Of a DNA stretch of 64,000 bases, positions 20,727 through 31,787 are shown piece after piece. Position 1 is the stretch's first letter, and each line of letters starts with the position of its first letter. The position numbers and the translations under genes were made by a program. Below the pieces are notes generated by a model. The model saw only the letters and a list, made by a program, of their open reading frames with translations, was not told the DNA's origin and made no database searches. The DNA comes from Blattamonas nauphoetae (lineage: Eukaryota; Preaxostyla; Oxymonadida): contig JARBJD010000082.1 in NCBI GenBank assembly GCA_033064195.1, positions 62,001-126,000 on the forward strand. The letters are read 5' to 3'.

Positions 20727-23557
20727 GTTGTTCAGAATCGCTCGCCCCAAACACAAAAGTTGTCTCTGCCCAGCCGAGAAGTTGCTTCCTCCTTCAGCCA
20801 CTTGAGAATCCAGCCCAAGCGGCAATCCAGCTACAATGTCACGCATCTCAATCATCTCCAACACTTCCCAGATCCGATCGTCACTCACTTTTCCAGCAAT
20901 GTCCATGTTGTATCTGATCGTTCCAGTGAATAGCGTTGGGTCTTGTGGAATGATCCCAATCGAGCGACGAACTCGATGAATATCGAGCTTCGAGATGTCC
21001 ACTCCGTCAATCAGAATTCGACCACTGTTCGGCTCCTCATTGGGATCAGGATCAACCATGAACCCCGTCTTCATGTCAATCATCCTTGGCGCGTGTTTTG
21101 GGTCCAGTTCAACAAGCCGGAAGAGTGCAAACAGAAGTGACGACTTTCCTGCTCCTGTCCGGCCACACACTCCAATCTTCTCTCCTCCGTGAATATCAAA
21201 GTCCACTCCCTTCAGCACAAACGGAAGACCGGGTCTGTATTTGAACCGCACTTTGTCGAACGTCACGTCTCCTCGCTCCGGCCAGTTCTCCGCAACTTCG
21301 AGTTCATGTCCCTTGGCTTCTTGCGGAAGATTCGACGAGTAGAAATCAACTCTTTCAAACGACGTCATGTTTGATTCAAGCTCGACTGTCATCGTGATCA
21401 GGTGTTGTCCCATCGACGTAAAAGTCATGCTCGACATCAAAGCAACAGAGAGCATCGACGTGTCCATGAAGAACCATCCAATCAGCATCACTCCTCCGTA
21501 AAGAACTGTCGAGATCACTGCTGCATACAACGACGCCCACTTCTGCCCCTCGCGGAACAGCATGAACGGAACAGTCATCTCGTCATTCAAAATCTCAAAT
21601 TTCGTCTTCCACTCTGCCTCTCGTCCGTAGCTGCGAATCGTTGTCAGTCCTGCTCCTGTGATCGTCTCGTTGAAGTGTGAGAGAACTGGTGAACGAGCAA
21701 TCGATTCCAATCGTTGCAGATTTCGCGAAACACGAGCGTAGAATTGAAGGAGCAACCAATACAGAAACAGAACTGGAATCCCAATCGCCAAGAACCAAGG
21801 CGTGTCAACTCCAATGATCACAATCTGACCAGTCATCGTCACCCACAACGAAATCACTTGAAGAATTCGATTCACCAGGAACTGATCAACTTGTGGGATG
21901 TCTCCAGTGAAGCGGTTCAGAATACGACCGAGTGGAGTTGTGTCGAAGAACGACGACGGACAGTCCATCACATTGTTCAGAAGACGATCGTGATTGATTC
22001 GTGCTGACCGGCCGACTCCAGCTGCCGAGAAGAATCCACGAATGATCAGAAGCAAGAAACTTGCGATTGTCAGAAACCCATAGATTGCTATCTTCCACCA
22101 GAACGAGATGTTGGTGAACGCTGTCACCGATCCAATCTTCCCCAGCCACCACGACGACACGGGATTCAGAGCTTCCACTCCAACCACAAACAAAAGGAAC
22201 AGAAGTACCAAGCCAAGCGGCATCAGCGTTCGCATGTACTTCACATACGATGAGAATTTGATTCCGCCTGTTGTTTGCTCTTCTTCCGTCAGAATCTGTT
22301 TTGCGTTGTTTTCGTCTGTCTCTTCCTCCTTCTTCGCTTCTTTCGCTTTCTGTTTCTTCTTGTCAGCTTTCTTGTCCGTTGTGATGATGAACTCGTCGAA
22401 ATTCACTCCCTGCTCGCGAATCTCTTCGTATGTTCCTTGCGCAATGATCCGACCATTCTCCAAACAGATCACTTTGTCTGCCCTGTCGAGGAATTGAAGC
22501 TGATTTGTCATCAAAATGACTGTCTTGCCCTTCAGCACCCCGCTGATGCACTCGTCCATCAGATATCGCCCAACATGTGCGTCGACGGCGGAGAGTGGGT
22601 CGTCGAGGATGATGATGTCCTTGTCGGAATAGATCGAGCGAGCAAGCTGGATCCGAGCCTTCTGGCCTCCACTCATGTTCACCCCCTTCTCTCCAATCGC
22701 TGTCTCGTCTCCTGCTGCAAAGATCTTGAAGTCGGGCTCAAGGGCACATACTCGGATTGTGTTCCAATACCTCTCTTCGTCGAACTCGGCGCTGAACACA
22801 ATGTTCCCTCGAACAGTGTTGTTGACGATCCAAGGTGTTTGCGGGCAGTACGTCATCTTCCCATCAACTTTCACTGATCCCGAAAGCCGCTCAATGTCTC
22901 CCACAATCGCCGATCCAAGCGACGACTTTCCGCTTCCCACTTCTCCAACAATCATCGTGAGCGATCCTTTCCGAATTGTCAATGAGACATCTTGCAGTGT
23001 TGGTCCATCCGAGTTCGAAGTTGTGCTGAACACTGACGATGATCGAGCTGGTGAGATCGACGGTGAGGTCGAGGGATTGATTGAATGGGAGCTTGTTTCA
23101 TCTTGTCGATTGGCTTCTTCCAACACATCTTCTCCAAGCACTGCATTCTGGAAGATATGATCGTTCTCGGCTTGTTTCGTTTCTAATTCGTCAGGTGATG
23201 ATAAATATGATGTCTGCACATTCACTGTTTTTGGTTCGCTGTTCAACGATGTTGGTGTGTCCACAGGTTGTGGGCCAGTTTGAGATTGTGATGATGTGTT
23301 GTCTTTTCCTCCCTTCGCTGATGCCAATTTCGCTTCTTTCTTTCGTTTTTCTGCTTCGACTTTCATTGCTGTTTCTTCTGCTTGAGTCATCGGGACTTCT
23401 GGTGCTGCACCCCACTTGAACTCTCCATTCATTATCTCAACGGCAATCGCTGGATCGTTCGGCCTCAATGAACATCGGCAGCCTCGTCGTCGGCATCGTC
23501 ATCATCATCAGGAACCCCATGTTCGGCATCACAACTGCTGCAAAGTTCGTTGGGTCG

Positions 23558-24779
23558 GGGACTGACTATAGTTCATCAGCATTTTCAACTATAGTTCATC
23601 AGAGACCCATTATCTGTTGTCAGCGATTCGGATCTTCTTCTTTACGTTCAAGATGGAAAAATACCACCAAGAGAAGAGTACTGATTCATGTTGGATGCCA
23701 ACATCGCGGAGCAGTCGACGACGATGATGAGGATGACGAAGGGAAACATGCTGTGAAGAAGCAGTTCGGTACCACCGGAGTGGGAGACGACGATGACGGT
23801 GTCAACACAACGTGCGCAATCGAGTTTGTTGGGGTTTCAGTCGATGAGAGTGAGCCACTATCTTTCAACACGCAATGCGCCGGCTCCATCGAGCGCTGAG
23901 CCGACGCAACCGAAAGAAGTGGCATCGAAGACGAGGAAGTACTTACTTGAACTGTCGTTGTGTTTGTCAATGAGAGATCCTGGATCGCGAAGCAGTAGTC
24001 GGGAGATGTCGACGAGAAGGAGACGAGAGGAGTTCCGGAAGAAGTCGTTCCGATCCACTCTCCCCCAAAACAAGTGGCACTCCTTCGCTCATCTGCATGC
24101 AGTTCATCATCACTCCATTCAGAGAGAGTCGTCTGCGAAGTGCACACACCGACCCCATCACAGCCTTCTGATCCCACCTCTCCTCTTCCCCACACCATCC
24201 ACATCGTTCCTCCTCCGGTTGACGCTGATGGCAGGCTGATCGACATCTCACGCATCTCGATCCTCCCGTTCTCAATATTCAAAATCCATTTCCCTGTCAT
24301 CTCTCCTTCTGAACCCTGTGCTGCTGATGTTGGCTTCGCGGTTGGAGAGTTGGATGATTCTGTCCACCATGAACACACAGCATCAGAATTACTGTATTAT
24401 TCTTGAGATCAGGTCGAACTCGTTGGTGAACTAGTGATTGATCCCTCCTTGATGAGGAACTAATCTCTAATTGTGGATCACCATCTGATCCATAATCGAC
24501 TACACCGAGTCCATCGAGCTGCATGGCCTAGTAATCCACCTACACAGTCGAGACGAGTCAGACAATGACGAGTTGCAGAACATGACGATCGAAGATGGAG
24601 CTGAGTCTGTTGAGACTGTCACTGCACTTTCTACAATCACTGCCCGGCCAGTTTCTTCATTTTTCTTTGATTCGATTTGGTTGGAGTCGACATTTGATTG
24701 TCGACCGGATCCCTCGTTGCCATGATATGGGTCTCTGATGAACTATAGTTGAGAACGCTGATGAACTATAGACAGTCCC
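23558..24779. mobile_element. 1222-bp MULE-like TIR element carrying a captured host gene fragment
   Basis: The 9-bp target duplication GTTGGGTCG is at 23549-23557 and 24780-24788. The termini are about 57 bp of inverted repeat starting GGGACTG, each holding two copies of CTATAGTTCATCAG, with a few mismatches between ends. The element lies in TMD1 of the ABC transporter. It belongs to the same family as the element at 54587-55392 (shared GGGAC-GACTATA---CATCA ends, paired subterminal repeats, 9-bp duplication). There is no transposase; the interior is a piece of a surface-protein-like gene, the structure known in plants as a Pack-MULE. Confidence 0.85.
23686..24378 (-). pseudogene. Captured fragment of a beta-helix-type surface protein gene inside the MULE-like element
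   Basis: A 230-codon minus-strand frame reads like an internal segment of the oxymonad-style surface proteins: GEMTGKWILNIENGRIEM, MSISLPSASTGGGTMWMVWG, SATCFGGEWIGTT, SLTNTTTVQVSTSSSSMPLL, GSLSSTETPTNSIAHVV. It has no signal peptide or anchor of its own and lies wholly within the inverted repeats. The similar-looking giant genes in this window do not contain this exact segment, so the donor is elsewhere. Whether it is transcribed is unknown. Confidence 0.6.
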
Positions 24780-26268
24780 GTTGGGTCGTCGCTGTACACT
24801 GCACAATAAACTGAAAATGTCGCAATGTTGATGATCGTTCCAGAGACGCGCATGATCGTGAACACCAGTTGGAACAGGAATGTCTTCATCTTGATGGCGT
24901 GGATTTGGAGTGATCGTGGTTTGTTGATCGTCGCCTTGAACACATCTTCAAGTCCTGAATACTTCACAACACGAATTCCCTGGAATGTCTCGTTTGTGAT
25001 TCTGTTTCGCTGATCATTGTGTTGCATGTATGACTTCACGTATTTCATGAAACTCCCGAGAAGCACAAAGTTCGGCAACATCACCAGCACCGACACAATC
25101 AACGGAACAACCACAATCCATTTGAAGTCCAGGATCAGGAAAATCAAAGGGACGATGAAATAGAATGGGATGGAGAGGAACATGAAGAGCGTCGGGAGCA
25201 TTTCGGCCACCTGTCGAGAGTCTGTCGAGACGAGTGAGAGAATTCGACCAGTGTCGGCAGAGCCTGCAGATGACATGTTCTTGATTTTGAACGATTTATC
25301 GTACATTGCACAGACAACTGATGATCGAACTCGCGACGCCAGATGAAGCAGCATGCGGTTGGAAAGCGCGTCGAGAACGCCAATCACTGTCGGAGCAACG
25401 ATGAGCCAGATTCCGAAGAAGAACGGGAACTTGTTCGATCCGAGCACGCCTCCCGACTGCTTCCAGAACACCTTGTTGACGATTGCTGTCAAAACTCCCT
25501 TCGACATGAATGGCTGGATGACTTCAATGAGAGTTCTGTGTGGAGAACGATGAAGAAGGAGGTCGAAGGAACAAACTGAAGAATGAGGGCGATGGCTCCA
25601 ACTGCGGTGAAGTATGAAGACTGAGTTCCAATCAGCATTCGCAAGAGACCAGGGCGTCTTTGAGGCTTCGTTTTCGATCTGGAAGAGATGAAATGACAAT
25701 CACAGTAAAACAAGATGAGAAAGATCGATAATGATGGAAAGAAACTTAATTCAACCAAAAGAATGATCCACATTCAGCGAGCAGGAGCTCTTCATGTTTC
25801 CCTTCGCACCCAAACACACTCTGGATTCAGCAGGAGTTCGTTCTTGTGCGAGCGAACTTCACTGTCGTATTTCTCAAACGATGGACGGAATTTCGTCATG
25901 AATCGCTGTGTTGCTGGCCTTGCCGCATCGTTTTTGTGCACATTGGGCATGTCGTCGTCCGTCAGAGGGTGGCATGTGCAAACAAAAGGGAAGATGAAAC
26001 ACATGAACCAGTTTGCCAACCATATGTATCGCTCTTCTTCGTTGTGTTTGCGTTTGATTTCAACCTTAGGCATCTCCTCTTGCTGCTTAGTCATGTGCTG
26101 TATTGATGATTGTGGTTGTGATGTTGTATTTGATGAAACTTTGCTTGAAGTCTGGAGAGCATCTGAGGTATCTTCATCTAATGTTGGGAAGGGAATGACC
26201 TCTGGGGGATCATTTTGAACAACTAGGTTCGTTGACGTGGTATGTGAATCAGAATTCATCGAATGCAA

Positions 26269-27373
26269 CTAGAATGCCCATAATGAATTGAGCAAAGAAA
26301 AGATCCAGAGTCAACACGAATGTTGATAAAGTTGGCTAAATCGTGATGCAGTAATTTTGAAGTAGCGAGTTTAATATCTCCATACGTCTTCCCATGTTTC
26401 AAGAGTCGGAAAAGACGGGATCAAAAATGAATTGATTATGTCTCTCAATTGCGAGAACTCAGGAGAATAGAATGATGGGAATGTAAAAAAAATGCATAAA
26501 ACCAGGTTGAGTTTCAAAAAAACCACAGTTTCCCAAGGTACTCTGAGAAAAGCTGGATTCAATTGTTGTTCGTCTCAAACGACAATTCCAAGAGGAGTAT
26601 CAGGACTCCATGATACATGGGTCGAAAGAGAGTCATAAAAGATTCCAGAATCGACGTGAATATCAATTTCGTGAGGAGTTGGCGTGGCGATGGCTACTGA
26701 GTTTGTTTCTCTCTGCAGAGATAATCAACAGAATTGTTTTGCGAATTGATGCATATTCAAGATGACAGTCGCACATGTTCACCAATCTGAATGAGAATAG
26801 ATCCTTCATTGTGGATTTTATCAGAACCAGTTTCATCGATCAATTAACTATCTTCGTGACGCAATTCAGATAAAATCTCCAGCGTTAAGGCATTGTAAAA
26901 TGTGTGAAGGGAATCTGGGAGGCTTTCTGATGTCAAGATCATGGATAGCAGAGAAACAGGAATCTGAGAAATTTAAGTAAGGGTATAACTCAACCACTTC
27001 TCCAAATCGTCTCACAACGGCAGTTCAGAAAGAGAACATGAGCTATCAACGGAAACTGATTTAACGAAGAGTCCACTCCACGTATTTCACTCATGATTGA
27101 AACCCCATCAAGCACAGTCTCCAAAAAATGTCATTTCGCGTTCATTTTGCAATGTATTCGATGAAATAACCGCGCTAAATTGATGAATGGCACAATCGAG
27201 CAGCACATGATCACCTTCATCTGGATTTTCTGAAAATTTCGATCTTTTCAAAAACCACTACTCACGGATTGGATTGGCGACTAAGAAGGTATTCTAAACT
27301 CCTCCAAACGATAATTGGGGATGAGGAGGGAAACTTATTGCCTCATCCAGATTCCGATGAGAAGACTCAGGTC
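26269..27373. other. Intergenic region upstream of the ABC gene
   Basis: About 1.1 kb of AT-rich sequence without a supported gene. Short open frames (for example 63 codons at 26371-26562, minus) have no family character. The only recognised item is the dispersed repeat at 27180-27275. Confidence 0.5.
27180..27275 (+). repeat. Dispersed repeat copy 2 (pairs with 19555-19650)
   Basis: More decayed copy of the segment upstream of the giant beta-helix gene; here a stop (TGA in TTTTCTGAAAATTTC) interrupts the frame that is open in the other copy. Confidence 0.5.
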
Positions 27374-27379
27374 CAAAAA
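27374..27379 (-). terminator. Oligo-T RNA polymerase III terminator of the tRNA-like gene
   Basis: Six A residues on the plus strand give TTTTTT on the minus strand, four bases after the discriminator position of the tRNA-like gene. This is the expected place and form of a Pol III stop. Confidence 0.6.
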
Positions 27380-27383
27380 AGAA

Positions 27384-28101
27384 TGCTCCAACCTGGAATT
27401 GAACCAAGTCCTCGACATTATCAGTTGAGTGTCGCGTGCGCCTTATAGTGGTGTTAGAAAACCGCAAACCGTCAGAAAACCGCAACCAGCGTGATAAAAC
27501 CGCCACTTCATTCATGCATTATTCTGTTTTTCTCATGGTCTCTACAGAAGGAATGAATAAGTTTTCTGGAAAAAATGAAGAGGTAAAACACATCTGTGAA
27601 ATGCGACATTGACATCAATGGGTCATGATTCAAACCAAAATTGGTGTTTCTAAGCCCATGACTCAATTCATGTCATTCAACCACAAAGCTCGTCTCGATT
27701 CTCAAATATACCTGTTTTTCAACTCCACCCGACCATTGGTAGTGAGATGATCAGCGATTCAAGGGAGAATTACCAAGTGTCAACAATGAAGTATGTCTCT
27801 TTCTTAAAATCATACCTGAGATAATCTAATAGATGCAACATTCGGAGGAGGAGATAATATCGGGACTCATACAGATATTGACTTCAACTCAGAGTCTCGT
27901 GAAAGATCAGTTTAAATTGAGTCACTTCACGATTGTTTGTGATTGATTTTTTCAAAAAGGTGAGAAAATTGGAGATTAGTGTGTAGAAATGGATAAAGAG
28001 CTTTATTATGATGAAGATCGTCCGGTTGCGGCTTTTCCAACACCCGTTGCGGGTTTCTGAACACGGGCGGTTTTCTAACACTACTATTACACCATTGGAG
28101 C
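27384..28101 (-). tRNA. tRNA-like gene (Ile-GAT-like) split by a transposon in its D-loop
   Basis: The 5' part is at 28101-28087 and the 3' part at 27445-27384, read on the minus strand. Together they give a perfect 7-bp acceptor stem (GCTCCAA with TTGGAGC), a D-arm GTGT/GCAC and a T-arm CTTGG-TTCAATT-CCAGG. The anticodon stem CGACA/TGTCG encloses CTGATAA, the classic loop with anticodon GAT (isoleucine). The loop also carries five extra bases (CTCAA) on its 5' side, which is not the normal place for a tRNA intron, so this may already have been a pseudogene. A 641-bp TIR element sits between GTGTAA and GGCGCAC. After removing it and one TTA the tRNA body is 73 nt, within the normal range. Inactive as it stands unless the element is excised. 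Confidence 0.7.
27446..28086. mobile_element. 641-bp TIR element inserted in the tRNA-like gene, TTA target duplication
   Basis: The terminal inverted repeats are TAGTRGTGTTAGAAAACCGC (19 of 20 match). Imperfect subterminal repeats of the form GAAAACCGCAACC lie further in on both sides. TTA flanks both ends (27443-27445 and 28087-28089). A 3-bp TTA/TAA duplication is typical of PIF/Harbinger elements, but the terminal sequence is not diagnostic. No transposase frame is present, so it is a non-autonomous copy. Confidence 0.8.
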
Positions 28102-28643
28102 CCTTGAACAACGAGCGTTGCTGTTGATTCTTCAAAAGAACTGTCGAAACGTGAACAAAGAACGAATGATGAAGTGATCACAGCATCACACACTTTTTCA
28201 AATCACCATTTTGAAGAGAATGAGAGGATGATGTCATCCAGGGAACAATTGAATGGGATGAAGAAGCGAGAAGAGGAATGTAAGAGACAATGGAAAGAGA
28301 GGAAGCATGGAGAGAGGACAGAAAGAGTCAAACAAGAATGTGAAGAAGAGATGAGGCGTGCCCCCCTCCCCCCAACAGGGATTTAGAGGATTTTTGCTCA
28401 TGTATCGAACCATTGACTAAACCATCACTCCAGAAATAGCCCCAATCAAACAATTTCCTTCAAATTCGCTTAGATGGAAGGTGATGAATCGTTAATCCAT
28501 GATATTGAGATGATCATTACATTTTATCTTCGATTTCTTCTTCTGAGATTCGTTGACAATCACCTAGTGAATCAATCATCTCACCCATTTTATAATTTTT
28601 CTCAATTGGGAACTTGAATCAACGTTAGTTTTTCACTGTAACA
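28102..28643. other. Intergenic region upstream of RAD21
   Basis: Contains a 70-codon Lys/Glu/Arg-rich open frame (28174-28386, plus) that looks like purine-biased sequence rather than a gene. No other feature seen. Confidence 0.45.
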
Positions 28644-30842
28644 ATGGCCTTTGCTTCCACATACCTGTCCAATAAAGGGTTTCTTATCATCAACTCTGTT
28701 ATCATCCTGTTTTCAGAGCACTGGGAAAGTTATGGAAAGCTGGAACAGAAAGTGGCACCCTCTCACGCTCCTCAATCTCTGATGTGAACATTGTTTCTGT
28801 TGTTCAACTTATCACATCTGGTGACTACCTCAACCCTAAAAATCGGCCCACATATGGAATCCAAGTCAGATTGTCAGCCCAACTTCTCTATGGGATTGTA
28901 CGAGTTTATTCGCGCAAACTTGTGCTTCTTCAAGATGATCTCAACACTTTGTTCACACGAATATCAGTTGTATCTCTTCATTTCCATTTCCATCTCTTTT
29001 TTGTCATTCAACAGAAATCATCTGAACAAACCAAGCAGAAAAAGACTGTTCAATTCTCAATTCCATCTCAAACGGAGGATAATGCCCGTGATTTATCCAT
29101 TTTTGACTTTGGTCTTTCAGTTGCTCCTCGAATCCAATTGGATCAATCGCTCCTCGATCAGAATCCTTTCTTCTCCAAACAAACTCATACTACCACAGAC
29201 AAAAGCAAAATCACTCTTCCTCAACCACCTAGAGTCGATTTACCTCTGGACATTCCAGATTTTGCACGCGATTTTTTTGCAGATGCGAGTGATGATCTCC
29301 TTGAAGACTTCAACAACGTATCCACTGTTCTGATTGATTTATGGTTTTCAGATTCAATTTGAAGATCTTCTAGGCCATTTGGAAGGAAATATATTGATAG
29401 TTGATGACGAGACGCATCAAGAAGATCGACAAGGAACACCAGGTCACACCATCCTCCTTCCACTCCCGCACGGCATATATACTCCAACACCACGTTCCAG
29501 AACTCATCTCAGCACCCCTGCTCTTCCTACAACTCCGTCACTTCCCCCATTACAGCAAGTTGAGCAAGCATTACCAGTTGTCGACGATGATGATTGGATG
29601 GACAATGAAGCTATCGAGCCACCAATATCAGAATTTGGGGAAAGAGGGAAACATGAAGAGATGCTTCGAGATGATTCTTCACAGATCAGTCTTGATCAAG
29701 ACAACCATTCACTCTTTTCTCAATCTAATCTTCTCAAAGTCGCAGAATCAAAACCACCAAAACCTAAAAAGCAGATTCAAACAAGATTAATTCGATATGT
29801 CCATTACCCCGAAGAATCGAGTCAAGCCGAGGAAGAAACGATCCCACAACGAAAAAGACCACAAATGGACCCTCTTGAACGCCAACAACGCGCAGAGCTC
29901 CGGAAATTGGAAGAAGAGCGGAAGATTCGACACGAAAGAATGCAAACTCGACTCAGATTGGCTTACCAACCAACGAAGGAAATGTTACGAAAATTGCTCG
30001 ATCCAAATCCAGTTATTGACTCAGTGGAATTCCAGCAAGGCTTGGAGGATACATCATCGATTGTTCAGAACGAGCTGAGAGAATTGGATTGGGACGAGAT
30101 GAGAGAACGGATCGCGCAATTTGAAGAAAATGAGGACAGATCTGAAATGGGAGATGAACTCCAAGTCTTGTCAGATGATCAAAGGATCTTGTTGACCGTC
30201 CTGGAAAAGAGAAAACGTGCTCTCCGTCTCGAAAATCGGCGAAGAATGCAATCCGCCTCTAAAGCCGCAGAGGGCGGACGCAGTGGCAATGAAATTCATT
30301 CTGATGGACTCTCTCTTTCTGGACATCATCGGCCTGCTCCTCCTCTCTCAGATTTTGATCAAACCCCTCGCAAAATCCCTCGACTCGAAGGCCACAATGA
30401 AAACGATCCTTTTGCACAACAACATGAAGAAGGACTTGTTTTTGATGAATGGGCTGGCGATGAAAATGAGTGGAACCCGCCTGAAACAGCACTTGGAGCT
30501 CGGAGCGACATCCACATTCCGGTCGGAATTCCGGCTTTTTCTTTGGAAGATCATGGTATGGGGGAAAGACTCGCTGACAGAGAGGAACGAGTCTATGCCT
30601 CTGTGACGCCTGGACAGAATCAGAAATTGATCAACTGGGCAGAAGAGGTTTTTGACAAGGAGACAAAGAATGGACCAGAAGTTCCATTTCCGGCGTTTAT
30701 CCCTCAAGGTGGGGGACGGAGGGAAAAGTCACAGGCATTTATGTCGATGCTGAAACTCCATGCTGCGGGTTATCTTCATTTGAAGCAGGAGAGGCCGTAT
30801 GGGGATATAACGGCAACAAGGGTGACAGAGCCTTTAAATTAA
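28644..30842 (+). CDS. RAD21: RAD21/SCC1-type alpha-kleisin, cohesin subunit
   Basis: Kleisins close the SMC cohesin ring that holds sister chromatids together. Exons are 28644-28678, 28717-28966, 29015-29317 and 29352-30842, and all phases agree. Exon 1 supplies MAFASTYLSNKG and exon 2 ALGKLWKAGTESG; together they form the kleisin N-terminal domain, which continues with SAQLLYGIVRVYSRKLVLLQDD. The middle is acidic and variable, as usual. The C-terminus forms the winged-helix domain that binds the SMC1 head (AFMSMLKLHAAGYLHLKQERPYGDI). The 48-nt intron 28967-29014 is stop-free and a multiple of three, so a naive translation inserts VVSLHFHFHLFFVIQQ. REC8, the meiotic paralogue, is the alternative; the sequence alone does not separate them with certainty. 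Confidence 0.9.
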
Positions 30843-30996
30843 TGTTGATTGTGATGCATTTCACCCATTATCATCATTTTACATCTTCTCATGTCAAGCA
30901 ATTGACTATCTTCATACATACCATGGGAAATCCCAGATTGCTTTGAATAATGTGTCAGATCAGCTGTGTATTTTCAATATTTCTGTTCATTTCGTT

Positions 30997-31638
30997 ATGG
31001 AGATCGAATCGGAATTCATCATGCAGATCGAACCTCCGCCTACCACAGCACCATTCCATATATATTCATTCTTGTCTCAATATCTTCTTTCAACGCACCA
31101 GATCGATCTTAGCGATGACGCAATATCAAAGATTACCTATCAAGCCCCAAGCCCCGACATTGGAGCTTCCTATCTGGGACGAGAGGCAGCCAACAGATAT
31201 CTCTCGTTAGTCGCCATCGCCTTTTTCTCCAACTCCGAATCCATTCGCTCAACAGTAGGCTCAGTCGACGAGCTTCGCAATATCCTTCGTGCTTTCTTTT
31301 CGCAGCTGTACAAACCTCTCTCATTGACTGTTTCAGAAACCATTTTCTCCGCCTCGTTGCTTCTTCAGTATTTGTCGACTCTTCCCCCACCCGGACCGAA
31401 AGCCAGCTCCTTGCTGGATGGTGGAAATTATGGCACAGTATTTCTTTGCAGTCTAATTTTGTCTCTAAAAATGCTCCGCGACCGTCCGATTAAGAATACC
31501 TGGTGGGCGAATCTTTTTAACTTTCCTGTTGTCACCCTCAACCATTCGGAACGCCTCTTCCTGATACAGGTCGACAATTACCTACATACCTCTTCTGAAT
31601 TGTTTAACCTTTTGACGTTGGTTTTGTTTTCAAAGTAG
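30997..31638 (+). CDS. PHO80-type cyclin-domain protein
   Basis: The start is taken at ATG 30997 (MEIESEFIMQIEPPP), 154 bp after the RAD21 stop. The second half fits a PHO80/cyclin N-terminal box: SETIFSASLLLQYLSTLPP, FLCSLILSLKMLRDRPIKN, WWANLFNFPVVTLNHSERLF, LIQVDNYLHTSSELFNLL. The KMLRDR...W..L segment and the D-x-x-L-x-x-S/T end are the recognisable landmarks. Such cyclins activate CDK5/PHO85-like kinases. No intron is needed. The protein is short (213 residues) but complete for this subfamily. Confidence 0.8.
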   Translation: MEIESEFIMQIEPPPTTAPFHIYSFLSQYLLSTHQIDLSDDAISKITYQAPSPDIGASYLGREAANRYLSLVAIAFFSNSESIRSTVGSVDELRNILRAFFSQLYKPLSLTVSETIFSASLLLQYLSTLPPPGPKASSLLDGGNYGTVFLCSLILSLKMLRDRPIKNTWWANLFNFPVVTLNHSERLFLIQVDNYLHTSSELFNLLTLVLFSK

Positions 31639-31787
31639 ATCTTCTACATTCATATTGTTATTTGCCAGTGTTCATCACGTCATTATCAGTCCTGTTTCTT
31701 CATTTTGTTTCTTATCTTGCGTATTCTTTCATTTCTTTGAAAGTCTCAGAATATATATCATTCGGAAAGCAGAAACCATTCTTCAGA

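Larger units (their letters stand above)
19862..26268 (-). pseudogene. ABCC/MRP-type ABC transporter, broken by two transposon insertions and frame breaks
   Basis: The N-terminal cytosolic region is at 26268-25792 (EERYIWLANWFMCFIFPF..., PATQRFMTKFRPSFEKYDSE). TMD1 is at about 25700-24790 and 23548-23470. NBD1 lies in the 23468-20736 frame: Walker A GEVGSGKSS, signature MSGGQKAR, Walker B IIILDDPLSAVD. TMD2 and NBD2 follow (Walker A GRTGAGKSS, signature FSAGQRQLLCLGRAIL). Walker B VVVMDEATANVD and the H-loop IAHRL are at 20110-19862. The order and the degenerate NBD1 fit the ABCC subfamily of export pumps. A 1222-bp element splits TMD1 and a 601-bp element splits NBD2 between signature and Walker B. 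The frame also jumps near 25.75 kb, near 25.55 kb and at 23.47 kb, where about 25 residues expected between FIEA and NDPAIAVEI are missing. Motifs are well preserved, so inactivation looks recent. Confidence 0.8.

Noticed and set aside
28174-28386. A 70-codon Lys/Glu/Arg-rich open frame
   Set aside because: Purine-biased sequence with no family resemblance and no splice or neighbour support.
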